64,000 bases of DNA. It comes from Rhizobiaceae bacterium. GTDB taxonomy: Bacteria; Pseudomonadota; Alphaproteobacteria; Rhizobiales; Rhizobiaceae. The stretch spans positions 1-64,000 of the forward strand of contig JARGOX010000016.1 in NCBI GenBank assembly GCA_029233925.1, written 5' to 3'. Positions 27,646 to 35,252 of the stretch are shown in pieces. A model generated the notes under the pieces. It was not told where the DNA came from. It ran no database searches and was given only the letters and a program-made list of their open reading frames with translations. Position 1 is the first letter of the stretch, and every line of letters starts with the position of its first letter. A program made the translations under genes and the position numbers.

Positions 27646-28493
27646 AGAACGCGTTCCTCACCCGTGCCCCAATCGGGGCCACTGACCTTCAGGCCCATGA
27701 CCTGTTCCAGCAACGCTGTATAATCTGCCGGACGCGCCACATAGGGGAAATGGCCACCGTCCAGAAACCGGTAGGCCACGGAAGGAGAAAGACGGGCCCG
27801 CACCGCAGCCCGCATCTCCGGCGGTATCAACGGATCGTCATCGGCCTGAATGGTCACAATATCTGTTGCAGGCAAAGGCATCGCAGGCAGTTCCGGACCG
27901 GTCTTGAGCGCCGAGAGACGGGCCCGTAACTCGCTTTCCAGAATGCGGCCACCGGCCTCCTGCAGCAAGAGTTCGACCAGTTCCACCTGATCAGGATGCG
28001 CCTCGGCCCAGGCGCCCAGGCCGGCGCCAAACCCGGCGCGCAGATCTTCAATCGGTGCATTCTGCAGATCCAGCGCATAGGGCATGCGCTGATCAAGACC
28101 CACCACCGAATGCAATGTATTGGCAGCAATCAGGCGGGTGGTGCGGTCAGGGCTGGTCGCCGCAAAATATTGCGCCAGATAGCCGCCAAGTGAGGATCCA
28201 AGAACGCTGGCCTTTGCAATGCCCAGCTTGTCCATCATCAGGGCAATATCCTCGGCCCATTCGGCAACGCCGCCGCTTGACGGATAACTGACAGCCACGA
28301 TGCGCAATCGGTCCGACAGTGCCACGATCTGATTCCAGAAGACATCGCCGCGTCCCAATGTGCCGGGGATCAGGATCAGCGCAGGCCCCTGGCCCACATC
28401 GCGCAGGCCCCAATCACGGCCATTCAGGACCATGCGGGTTTCGGGATAGGCCGTGGCAAAACGGTTGCGAGATTCGATCAATGAGTTGGTCAT
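27642..28493 (-). CDS. Alpha/beta hydrolase
   Basis: 283-residue serine-hydrolase fold. Oxyanion strand LILIPGTLGRGDVFWNQI is at about 38-55, nucleophile elbow GSSLGGYLAQYF at about 97-108 with Ser at about 99, Asp in QADDDPLIP and His in LDGGHFPYVA near 258. It overlaps the M81 gene upstream and the cyclodeaminase gene downstream by 4 bases each, so it acts in the same pathway. Ester, amide or lactone hydrolysis are all possible. Confidence 0.84.
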   Translation of the reverse strand: MTNSLIESRNRFATAYPETRMVLNGRDWGLRDVGQGPALILIPGTLGRGDVFWNQIVALSDRLRIVAVSYPSSGGVAEWAEDIALMMDKLGIAKASVLGSSLGGYLAQYFAATSPDRTTRLIAANTLHSVVGLDQRMPYALDLQNAPIEDLRAGFGAGLGAWAEAHPDQVELVELLLQEAGGRILESELRARLSALKTGPELPAMPLPATDIVTIQADDDPLIPPEMRAAVRARLSPSVAYRFLDGGHFPYVARPADYTALLEQVMGLKVSGPDWGTGEERVL

Positions 28494-29941
28494 GCAAAGG
28501 GGTCCTCAATGGCTGGCCAGTAATTGCGGGCGCGGCGTGTATAGGGAATATTGGCGAAATCAGGTGTGATCGCACCCGGTGTCGCCACAGCGATCACCCG
28601 TGAGGCAATCGGATTGAACCCGGCCTGATAATGGTTGGAGGATTTGACGCAGACCAGAGCGCGTTTGGACAGGTCAATGCCCAATTGCTCGAAGGCTTCC
28701 GGGTGGAATGTCTGGGTACGCACATCATTGATCACGATATCAACGCCCTGAGTCTCGATCCAGACCGTTTCGCCCAGTGGCGCCGGCAATGTGCCGAAGC
28801 GCTGGGTCAGGCCCGAGGCACATTTGCGCACCGTGACCACCAGGTCAAGCGGGTCGCCCGACATCGCGCCGCATTTGCCCCCCAGACGCAGCGGCAGCGT
28901 TGCCCCCTCGCCGGCCTCGCGGCAGATGCGCACCGCGATCGGATCCCAGAAAATGCCACTGGCAACCGAAGTCAGACCCCGCGCCAGGATCGCGCGCAGC
29001 AGGAATGTCGCGTCCGATGGCGCACCGCCACCGGCATTGTCCGACACATCCGCCATGACAATTGGCCCTTCTGTCTCAGCTTCAGCCATATCCAGCGCCT
29101 GCTCGATATCGGGAAGCGGCCGGTTCAATTCAGAGCGCAAGGCATAAAGGCTTTCACCCAGTTCCTGCGCCATGGCCTCGGCCTGTTCGCCGTTCCCGTC
29201 ACAGATCGCCAGTGCCCGGGTACCGGTGCGTGGATGGTCGCCCCAGGGGAAGCCATGGGCAATGGAGAGCGACAGAATGCCATTCTTGCCTTCGCGTGCC
29301 GCCATGGCATCCACAAAGGTTCGCATCACGCCGGAAGGCGTCGGCATGGCAAGGATCATCCGGCAATCATAGTCACGCATCACGGGTTTGATGCTGCCCT
29401 CGGCTGTTGCAGCCGCGAGACGAAACAGATCGTCAGCGCGTTCTGGTACATCCACATGCGGATATTCCTTGAAGGCAACCAGCAGGGAGGCATTGTCCAG
29501 CATGGCCTCGGTCAAATGGCAATGCGGGTCAAGCAACCCGCCAATGACGGCATCGGGTGCAAGGCGGCGGCAATGGGCAATCAGATCGCCTTCGCAATCC
29601 TCATAGCCATCGGCCATCATGGCGCCATGCAGGGCCAAGAGGATGATGTCAACAGGTCCTGCAGTCTTGAGGTCGCTGAGAATTTCGTCGCGAAAGCCCT
29701 CATAGACTGCTCGAACCGTCGGGCCGGCTGGCTGCGCATGGGCGGACAGGGATTCCACCACTGTCCAGTCCCGCGCCACGGCCTGCTTGCGCCAGATATG
29801 CAGCGGCGCGGTCCAATAGTGCACCACATCGCTGGTGGCATTGCCGTGGTGGATGGAGCCTTCTTCAAAACTCAGCATGCCGGTCGGCAAGGGGGAAAAG
29901 GAATTGGTTTCGGTGCTCAGACCGGCGATGAAGATTTTCAT
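28490..29941 (-). CDS. M81-family metallopeptidase, microcystinase C (MlrC)-like
   Basis: Zn-dependent hydrolase of 483 residues. The N-terminal DUF1485 part starts IFIAGLSTETNSFSPLPTG; metal and active-site regions include LALHGAMMADGYEDCEGDLI (as LALHGAMMADGY and EDCEGDLI, about 107-126), GLLDPHCHLTEAM (about 138-150) and DVSDNAGGGAPSDATFLL (about 305-322). MlrC degrades linear microcystin fragments, but most relatives have no tested substrate and are found with transporters in Rhizobiales and Rhodobacterales. Stop and start overlaps of 4 bases link it to dctQ and the hydrolase. Confidence 0.88.
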   Translation of the reverse strand: MKIFIAGLSTETNSFSPLPTGMLSFEEGSIHHGNATSDVVHYWTAPLHIWRKQAVARDWTVVESLSAHAQPAGPTVRAVYEGFRDEILSDLKTAGPVDIILLALHGAMMADGYEDCEGDLIAHCRRLAPDAVIGGLLDPHCHLTEAMLDNASLLVAFKEYPHVDVPERADDLFRLAAATAEGSIKPVMRDYDCRMILAMPTPSGVMRTFVDAMAAREGKNGILSLSIAHGFPWGDHPRTGTRALAICDGNGEQAEAMAQELGESLYALRSELNRPLPDIEQALDMAEAETEGPIVMADVSDNAGGGAPSDATFLLRAILARGLTSVASGIFWDPIAVRICREAGEGATLPLRLGGKCGAMSGDPLDLVVTVRKCASGLTQRFGTLPAPLGETVWIETQGVDIVINDVRTQTFHPEAFEQLGIDLSKRALVCVKSSNHYQAGFNPIASRVIAVATPGAITPDFANIPYTRRARNYWPAIEDPFA

Positions 29942-30486
29942 GAATGGACTTCCTGTCCTGTCGTTGCATGGGTGTTTTTGTCGGTCAGGCGCATCATCAG
30001 CCCGGCCAGCATGTGGATCACGATCAGCACAAAGGCGATGGGGACGGCGGCGGTAAACCAGATCATCGGCACACCGATCATTTCTGCCTGCCGTTCAAGG
30101 CTGCGGCCCAGAAAACCGCGCGCCAGATTCATGTTGGGACCAAACAGCGAATACCAGATAACCGGTGCGGCAAACAAAGCCACGCCAACGCCCCGGATCA
30201 GTGCCAGTCCCGTGCCCATTCGCCCTGCCACATCCCGCATGCCGGGAAACAATGTCGGGTCCGCCTGCGCGTGATAGGCGCAGGAGGCACCCAGCATACC
30301 CGCCCAGACCATGGCGCGACGCGCCAATTCCTCAGTCCAGACAGGCGGCGCATCAAGAATATAGCGGGCGATGACCTGCCATGAGGCCGAGAAAGCCATG
30401 ACCAGCACCGCCGCGACCGCGCCCCAGAGCGCAATCCGGTTCAGCCCGTGGGATACCCGGCTCAGAAAAATGGCCAACGCCCGCAT
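29938..30486 (-). CDS. dctQ: TRAP transporter small permease subunit (DctQ)
   Basis: Four-helix membrane subunit of a tripartite ATP-independent periplasmic transporter. The start at 30486 (MRALAIFLSRV) gives 182 residues; the longer frame upstream overlaps the dctP stop. Hydrophobic segments lie near 19-40, 56-74, 98-120 and 140-162, with the family motif WTEELARRAMVWAGMLG. Here dctQ follows dctP rather than preceding dctM; gene order is M-P-Q. Confidence 0.88.
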   Translation of the reverse strand: MRALAIFLSRVSHGLNRIALWGAVAAVLVMAFSASWQVIARYILDAPPVWTEELARRAMVWAGMLGASCAYHAQADPTLFPGMRDVAGRMGTGLALIRGVGVALFAAPVIWYSLFGPNMNLARGFLGRSLERQAEMIGVPMIWFTAAVPIAFVLIVIHMLAGLMMRLTDKNTHATTGQEVHS

Positions 30487-30490
30487 GATC

Positions 30491-31468
30491 CTATTTCCCC
30501 TTGGCAGCTTCCCATTCGGCAATCTGCTCTGCACTCAGCAGGCCACTTTCATAGGCCGGTGCCGATGCAGCACGGAAAGCGTCACGGGCAGTCTGGTCCA
30601 GCCTTTCGACGGTGACACCGGCAGCTTCAAGTTTGCCAAGAACGGCATCCTGGGTTTCCAGCCATTTGCGGTTCGCCTTGTTGGCCGCATCAGCCGCCGC
30701 ATCGACCGTGGCGCGATCGGCATCGCTCAAGCCCTGATACCAGTCTTCGGACACGATGGTGATGCGCAGCGATGGTGCAATCGCCGCATCGGTGTAGAAC
30801 TTAATGAAATCGGTGTGACCGAACAGCAAGGGAACGAAGGCCGGGTTCAGATAACCGTGGGCAACGCCTGTCTGCAGCGCGTTGGGCACTTCGGCCCAGC
30901 TGACGATGGTGCCGGCAGCACCCCATGCCTTGTAAAGTTCGATCTGGCTTTCATCCAGTGCCCGCATGCGCAGACCGGCCATGTCGGCAACCGATTTTAC
31001 CGGTTTTTGCGTGTTGAAAATGCCGGTCGCCTGGCCCACGGTGTTGAGCGACAGCACCCGAACCCCCTCCTTGGTCGTGGCTTCATTGATGCGTTCCAGC
31101 ATCTTTCCTTCGTAAAGCGCATGATCCACCTCGGCCTGGTCGGCAAAGAAATAGGGCAGACGCAGACCGTAAATCAGGGGGTCGAGAGAGCCGACAATGT
31201 TCAGCGGTGAAAGCGAGACTTCCAGCAGACCCTGGCTGACCTGATCGAAAAGTTCATCATCGCCGCCCAGTGCGCCGCGCTGGAATTCTTCCGCAGGCAT
31301 TCCATGCTCATTGAGATAGGTGCTGAATGTGTTGGCCCATACATAGCTGCCCGAGCCTTCCATGTCCGGCGGACTGTCGAGTGCGATTTTTACCTGCGCA
31401 GACGCACCGCCCGCAAAGGCAAGTGCGACGGCCAGAGCCGTGCCCTGGATAAATTTGGAAACGTTCAT
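30491..31468 (-). CDS. dctP: TRAP transporter periplasmic substrate-binding protein (DctP)
   Basis: 325 residues from the ATG at 31468, preceded by GAAGGAGC. Signal peptide about 1-24 ending GGASAQ. The DctP core includes YVWANTFSTYLNEHGM, LRMRALDESQIELYKAWGAAGTIVSW (in pieces: GLRMRALDESQ and AWGAAGTIVSWAEV) with the substrate-anchoring Arg of the R-x-R element near 157, and the C-terminal helix region WLETQDAVLGKLEAAG. It is not the longer frame starting at 31738, which is read through the dctM end. Ligand not predictable; carboxylate-type ligands are usual because of the conserved Arg. Confidence 0.9.
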   Translation of the reverse strand: MNVSKFIQGTALAVALAFAGGASAQVKIALDSPPDMEGSGSYVWANTFSTYLNEHGMPAEEFQRGALGGDDELFDQVSQGLLEVSLSPLNIVGSLDPLIYGLRLPYFFADQAEVDHALYEGKMLERINEATTKEGVRVLSLNTVGQATGIFNTQKPVKSVADMAGLRMRALDESQIELYKAWGAAGTIVSWAEVPNALQTGVAHGYLNPAFVPLLFGHTDFIKFYTDAAIAPSLRITIVSEDWYQGLSDADRATVDAAADAANKANRKWLETQDAVLGKLEAAGVTVERLDQTARDAFRAASAPAYESGLLSAEQIAEWEAAKGK

Positions 31469-31477
31469 TGTAGTGCT

Positions 31478-31512
31478 CCTTCCAGTTTTTGGTTTTGGTT
31501 TCGTTTTGGTTA
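31478..31512 (-). other. CAAAAC-rich spacer between dctM and dctP
   Basis: On the coding strand this reads as a run of AACCAAAAC-like units just before the GAAGGAGC ribosome site of dctP. Unstructured A-rich leaders of this kind can raise translation of the binding-protein gene or attract Hfq or small RNAs. Low-complexity observation only. Confidence 0.35.
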
Positions 31513-31527
31513 TCTCATCGTCAACAT

Positions 31528-32820
31528 TCAATTCCCGCCGGCAAGTCCGAAGGCGCGCGGCAGCGTCAGGCTGATTGCCGGAATCCAGATGATCAGTGCC
31601 AGCACCACCACCTGCACCAGAACAAAGGGCAGTACCGCGCGCGCCAGTTTCCAGTAGTTTACGCCCGTCACGGTCGAGACGACCAGCAGGCAGCCACCCA
31701 TCGGCGGCGATACCAGCCCGATGCACAGATTGAAGCACAGAATAATGCCCAGATGCACCGGATCGACACCCTGGGCCAGCGCCACCGGGGCCAGCAGTGG
31801 CACCAGCAGAGCCAGCGCCACCGGAATGTCCAGCACCATGCCGGCCAGCAGGAATATGACATTCAATGTCAGCATGTAGCCCACGGGCCCAAGCCCCAGA
31901 GCCGTGACCGCGTTTGAAATCGCTTCGGGAATACGCTCCAGCGCGCCCAGGTGCCCGAGCGCCGACACCGCGCAGATGATGATGAAAATCGATCCCGACA
32001 GCATCGCGGTGCGACGCAAGCCGTCCAGCACCGACGGCCAGGTCAGGCCTTCATAGAACCAGCCCGCAGCCAATGCCGTGAACACGGCGGCAGCAGCCGC
32101 CTCGGTGGGCGTCATCCAGCCAAAGACGATACCGCCCAGAATGATCACGGGCAGCGCCAGCGCAGGCAGCGAGCGCACAAGGGTTGGCAAGAAAGGCGGC
32201 ATGTCCTGCCGCTCGACCCGCGGATGATCTTCACGCATGGCAAAATAGCCATTCAGGATGATCAGCGCTGCCGCCAGCACAAGGCCGGGCACGATCCCTG
32301 CCAGAAACAGCGCCGTGACCGATGTTCCCATCAGTGCGCCATAGAAGATCAATATGATCGACGGCGGCACGATCGGTCCGATGATCGATGATGCAGCAGT
32401 GATCGCGCTGGCATAGGTCAGGCTGTAACCGCGCTTGCGCATCTCGGGAACCAGAGTATTGGAAAGGGCTGCCGCATCGGCCACTGCAGAGCCGGAAATA
32501 CCGGCGAAAAAAACGCTGGTCAGAATGTTCACATGCCCCAGCCCGCCGCGCAGCCGCCCGACCAGCGCCATGGACAGATTGATCAAGGCGCCGGTTACAC
32601 CGCCGCGATTCATCAATTCCCCGGCGAGGATGAACAGGGGCATGGCCATCAGGGCAAAAACATCGATACGCGAAAAAATCTGCTGCGGCAGGATCGCCAG
32701 ATAACGGCTGTTATCCGTGACGATAAAGGCCAGCACGGCTCCGCCGCCGATCACATAGGCAATCGCCAGGCCGGAAGCCAACAGGATTGCGGCAATTACC
32801 GGAGGAAGAAGCCCGATCAT
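31528..32820 (-). CDS. dctM: TRAP transporter large permease subunit (DctM)
   Basis: Main transport subunit, 430 residues with about 12 hydrophobic segments. Family motifs FILAGELMNRGGVTGALINL (as FILAGELMNRGG), FFAGISGSAVADAAALSNTL, and SIIGPIVPPSIILIFYGAL (as IGPIVPPSIILI) are intact in the first half, and SPPMGGCLLV near 375 in the second. Its ATG overlaps the FAD oxidoreductase stop by 4 bases (32817-32820). Confidence 0.93.
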   Translation of the reverse strand: MIGLLPPVIAAILLASGLAIAYVIGGGAVLAFIVTDNSRYLAILPQQIFSRIDVFALMAMPLFILAGELMNRGGVTGALINLSMALVGRLRGGLGHVNILTSVFFAGISGSAVADAAALSNTLVPEMRKRGYSLTYASAITAASSIIGPIVPPSIILIFYGALMGTSVTALFLAGIVPGLVLAAALIILNGYFAMREDHPRVERQDMPPFLPTLVRSLPALALPVIILGGIVFGWMTPTEAAAAAVFTALAAGWFYEGLTWPSVLDGLRRTAMLSGSIFIIICAVSALGHLGALERIPEAISNAVTALGLGPVGYMLTLNVIFLLAGMVLDIPVALALLVPLLAPVALAQGVDPVHLGIILCFNLCIGLVSPPMGGCLLVVSTVTGVNYWKLARAVLPFVLVQVVVLALIIWIPAISLTLPRAFGLAGGN

Positions 32821-33953
32821 GCGGCCAGCCTTTCACGGCGCCGGGACAGGGCAGATTCGCTCACCCCTTCAGCCTGGATATCATCGGGAATGGGGCGGCC
32901 CAAAACCAGAGCTGCAGCCGTGCGGGCCAGCGCCGGAGCTGACTGGATACCGTAGCCACCTTGCCCTGCCAGCCAGAAAAAACCCGGCACAACGGGGTCA
33001 AACCCGGCCACCGGACATTTGTCGACGACAAAACTGCGCAGCCCCGCCCATTTATGCTCGATGCGCCGCACCGAGAGGTCGAAGGCCGTTTCAATGCGGT
33101 CCACGCAGATCGCCACATCCATCTCGTCAGGCTGGGCGTCACAGGGCGGTGAAGGGGTTTCATCCGCGGGTGAAATCAGCAATTTGCCGGCGTCGGGTTT
33201 CAGATAAAACTGCTCGTCGGCATCCACCACCATCGGCCAATGGCCAGTCGCAACCTGATCCGGCGCGGATACCAGCAGCGCCGTGCGCCGCATCGGCACC
33301 AGGCCGACGGGCACCGCCTTGGCCATTGTGGCAACCACATCGGCCCAGGCACCGGCCGCATTGATCACGATGGGCGCGTAAAATTGCCCCTGCGCCGTAT
33401 CCACCTGCCAGCCTTTGCCGTCATGGGACAGCGCCTTCACCATGGCGTCGGTCTGCAATGCGCCACCACCGGCACGAAATGTCTTGAGATAATGCTGATG
33501 CAATGCCGCGACATCAATATCTGCCGCAGACCCGTCAAGCAGCGCACCGGCGATATAATCGGCCCGCAACAGTGGCACCAGATCCCGCGCCTCTTTGGCG
33601 CCCACCGGTACAATTGCGTCTCCCAGCTCCGCCTGCAGGGCCGCCAGCGACCCGGTCTGATCGGCGCGTGCCACGAACAGTGCACCGCGCGATTGCAAAA
33701 GAGGATGGTCAACATAGGGGCTTTTGGGGTTATTGAAAAAAGCGCCCGAGGCTCTGCTCAGGGCGCGGATCAACGGTGGTCCGTAGGCACACGTATAAAG
33801 AGCGGCTGACCGCCCTGTGGTATGATAGCCAGGCTGCGATTCCGCCTCCAGCAACAGGATCCGGGCATCAGACACGAGCTCGGCAGCAATCGACGCACCG
33901 GCAATGCCCGCGCCGATGACAATCATGTCGAATGTTCCAGCCTGCTCTGCCAT
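32817..33953 (-). CDS. FAD-dependent amino acid/amine oxidoreductase (DAO family)
   Basis: First gene of the seven-gene operon. 378 residues, start at 33953 after GGGGAGAGCGC. FAD-binding VIGAGIAGASIAAELV is at about 11-26 with the downstream acidic residue in LLLEAES; TGRSAALYTCAYGPP near 47-61 and C-terminal GLRSFVVDKCPVAGFD, FFWLAGQGGYGIQSAPA near 330-345 fit glycine/D-amino-acid/sarcosine oxidase-like proteins. Expected to oxidise an amine or D-amino acid generated from, or identical to, the imported compound. Confidence 0.87.
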   Translation of the reverse strand: MAEQAGTFDMIVIGAGIAGASIAAELVSDARILLLEAESQPGYHTTGRSAALYTCAYGPPLIRALSRASGAFFNNPKSPYVDHPLLQSRGALFVARADQTGSLAALQAELGDAIVPVGAKEARDLVPLLRADYIAGALLDGSAADIDVAALHQHYLKTFRAGGGALQTDAMVKALSHDGKGWQVDTAQGQFYAPIVINAAGAWADVVATMAKAVPVGLVPMRRTALLVSAPDQVATGHWPMVVDADEQFYLKPDAGKLLISPADETPSPPCDAQPDEMDVAICVDRIETAFDLSVRRIEHKWAGLRSFVVDKCPVAGFDPVVPGFFWLAGQGGYGIQSAPALARTAAALVLGRPIPDDIQAEGVSESALSRRRERLAA

Positions 33954-34005
33954 GCGCTCTCCCCAAAGCCCCTACGCTATCTGTCTGGAGAAAACGTAGC
34001 ACCGA

Positions 34006-34021
34006 TTTTCCAATAGGAAAA
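34006..34021. promoter_or_regulatory. Operator half 1: TTTTCC-AATA-GGAAAA
   Basis: Perfect 16-base palindrome in the divergent region between the FAD oxidoreductase operon and the XRE-cupin regulator. An identical copy starts 21 bases later, two helical turns, so two repressor dimers could bind on one face. Confidence 0.75.
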
Positions 34022-34026
34022 GATGT

Positions 34027-34042
34027 TTTTCCAATAGGAAAA
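34027..34042. promoter_or_regulatory. Operator half 2: TTTTCC-AATA-GGAAAA
   Basis: Second identical palindrome, 29 bases before the regulator ATG. Likely controls both directions, including autoregulation of the XRE-cupin gene. Confidence 0.75.
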
Positions 34043-34070
34043 TTTCCCAATTACACTTAGACTGCCATCC

Positions 34071-34655
34071 ATGAGCGAAGAAGAGCCCCCAGATAGCCAG
34101 CGGGTGGCGTTTGGCCGCCGCTTGCGTCAGTTGCGGCGTCAAAACAACTGGACCCTGGCCGACGTTGCCGAACGTGCCGGACTGGCCATCTCGACCATCT
34201 CCAAGGCCGAGCGCGGCATCATTGCGCTGACCTACGACCGCATGGCCCTTCTGGCCGACGGCCTGGGCGTGGATATGGCTGCCCTGTTTGCCGAGCAGGG
34301 ACAGAATTTCACCCCCGGCAGTTTTGCTGTCGCGCGCAAAGGTGAATTTCACCGGCAGGAAACCAGCAATTACGTCTATGAAATGCTCTTCCCGGAACTG
34401 TGGAACAAATCCATGAGCCCGATGATGGGCACGCTCAAGGCCCATAACGTCATGGATTTCGAAGAATTCGTGCGCCATCCCGGGCAGGAATTTCTGGTCG
34501 TCATGCAAGGCGCCGTCACCGTGCATGTGGAGGGGCGCGAACCGGTCACCCTGCAACAGGGCGACAGTATCTATTTCGACAGTGCTCTCGGCCATCTCTA
34601 CGCATCCGATGGCGACAACGACGCCCGCATTCTGGTGGTCTGCTCCGCCTCCTGA
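34071..34655 (+). CDS. XRE-family regulator with C-terminal cupin sensor domain
   Basis: 194 residues. The helix-turn-helix spans about 13-68 (LRQLRRQNNWTLADVAERAG, ISTISKAERG); the cupin barrel covers about 105-194 (HPGQEFLVVMQGAVTVHVEG and LQQGDSIYFDSALGHLY). In this family (for example PuuR-like regulators) the cupin senses the substrate of the neighbouring operon. It is divergent from that operon with two palindromic operators between. The part encoding residues about 128-194 is duplicated 4.2 kb downstream in a hybrid gene. The start lacks a good ribosome site. Confidence 0.9.
   Translation: MSEEEPPDSQRVAFGRRLRQLRRQNNWTLADVAERAGLAISTISKAERGIIALTYDRMALLADGLGVDMAALFAEQGQNFTPGSFAVARKGEFHRQETSNYVYEMLFPELWNKSMSPMMGTLKAHNVMDFEEFVRHPGQEFLVVMQGAVTVHVEGREPVTLQQGDSIYFDSALGHLYASDGDNDARILVVCSAS
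34453..34655 (+). repeat. 203-bp direct repeat, copy 1 (3' end of XRE-cupin gene)
   Basis: Identical to 38625-38827 over about the first 165 bases and differing at six positions in the last 40; all codon changes are synonymous. Offset is 4172 bases. This is the parental copy, inside an intact gene. Confidence 0.95.
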
Positions 34656-35252
34656 GCAACTCAGGCGGCTGTTTTCAACGAAGCGGGTTTAAAACTGACA
34701 GTCCATTGTGACTGCTGTTGGATGACGGTTCCAGCCAACCAGAAATCAAACATGCTTTCTGTCAGAATCTTTGCGAGTGGTGTTGGTCCAGGTTATCTTT
34801 ATCCTCTGTCGCTCTATCAAACAAAGAGCTTCGCAAAAGACCGAATTCCACTTGCCTTAGGCAGATGGCAGATGGCGCCACGGACATCCAGTGCGCAATT
34901 GCCACAAGACAGCGTTCACAAACAAACGGTTATCAGGGCCTCTGCGGCCTTGGTTACCCTTCGAGCCGGGCAAGTGCGGCTTCAAACGAAACCGAATTTC
35001 ATCGCTTAAATCGTGCCGGTGCATATCTGACAAGGACAAATCCTCCCACACCAGATAATCAAATCATGGTTAACAAATTCGTGAATGATCGACGCCGACT
35101 AGACACCTGCGATACAGTGTTGTAGCTTTTTCGGGTGGGAGCGAGCCTGATCCACAAGTTCCCAACACACGTGATATTGTCGATTGCGTGAGCAAAAATC
35201 AAAGCTCTTTCCCAACGGTAGCTGATAGTCTGTTGAGCAGAGTTGTGTTGAA
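34656..35252. other. AT-richer junction region with an IS remnant
   Basis: About 600 bases between the XRE-cupin gene and the MBOAT gene. Apart from the minus-strand transposase remnant at about 34800-35051 I see no supported gene. Composition shifts toward A+T from here on. Confidence 0.5.
34800..35051 (-). pseudogene. IS5-family transposase, N-terminal remnant with nonsense mutation
   Basis: The minus strand from 35051 encodes MWEDLSLSDMHRHDLSDEI, then HLPGSKGNQGR, DNRLFVNAVLWQLRTGCPW and RHLPSA, which is the conserved N-terminal domain of IS5/IS427-group transposases. At the position where the family has SAYGKWNSVF the codon for Tyr is TAA, and GKWNSVF continues after it before homology fades. 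The DDE catalytic domain is missing and no terminal repeats are recognised. The element is dead and marks a past insertion at the edge of the AT-richer block. Confidence 0.85.

Noticed and set aside
28631..30274. 547-codon plus-strand frame opposite the M81 and dctQ genes
   Set aside because: Antisense; spans two well-supported minus-strand genes and has no recognisable domain.
34718..35125. Plus-strand frames in the AT-richer junction
   Set aside because: They are antisense to the IS5 transposase remnant.
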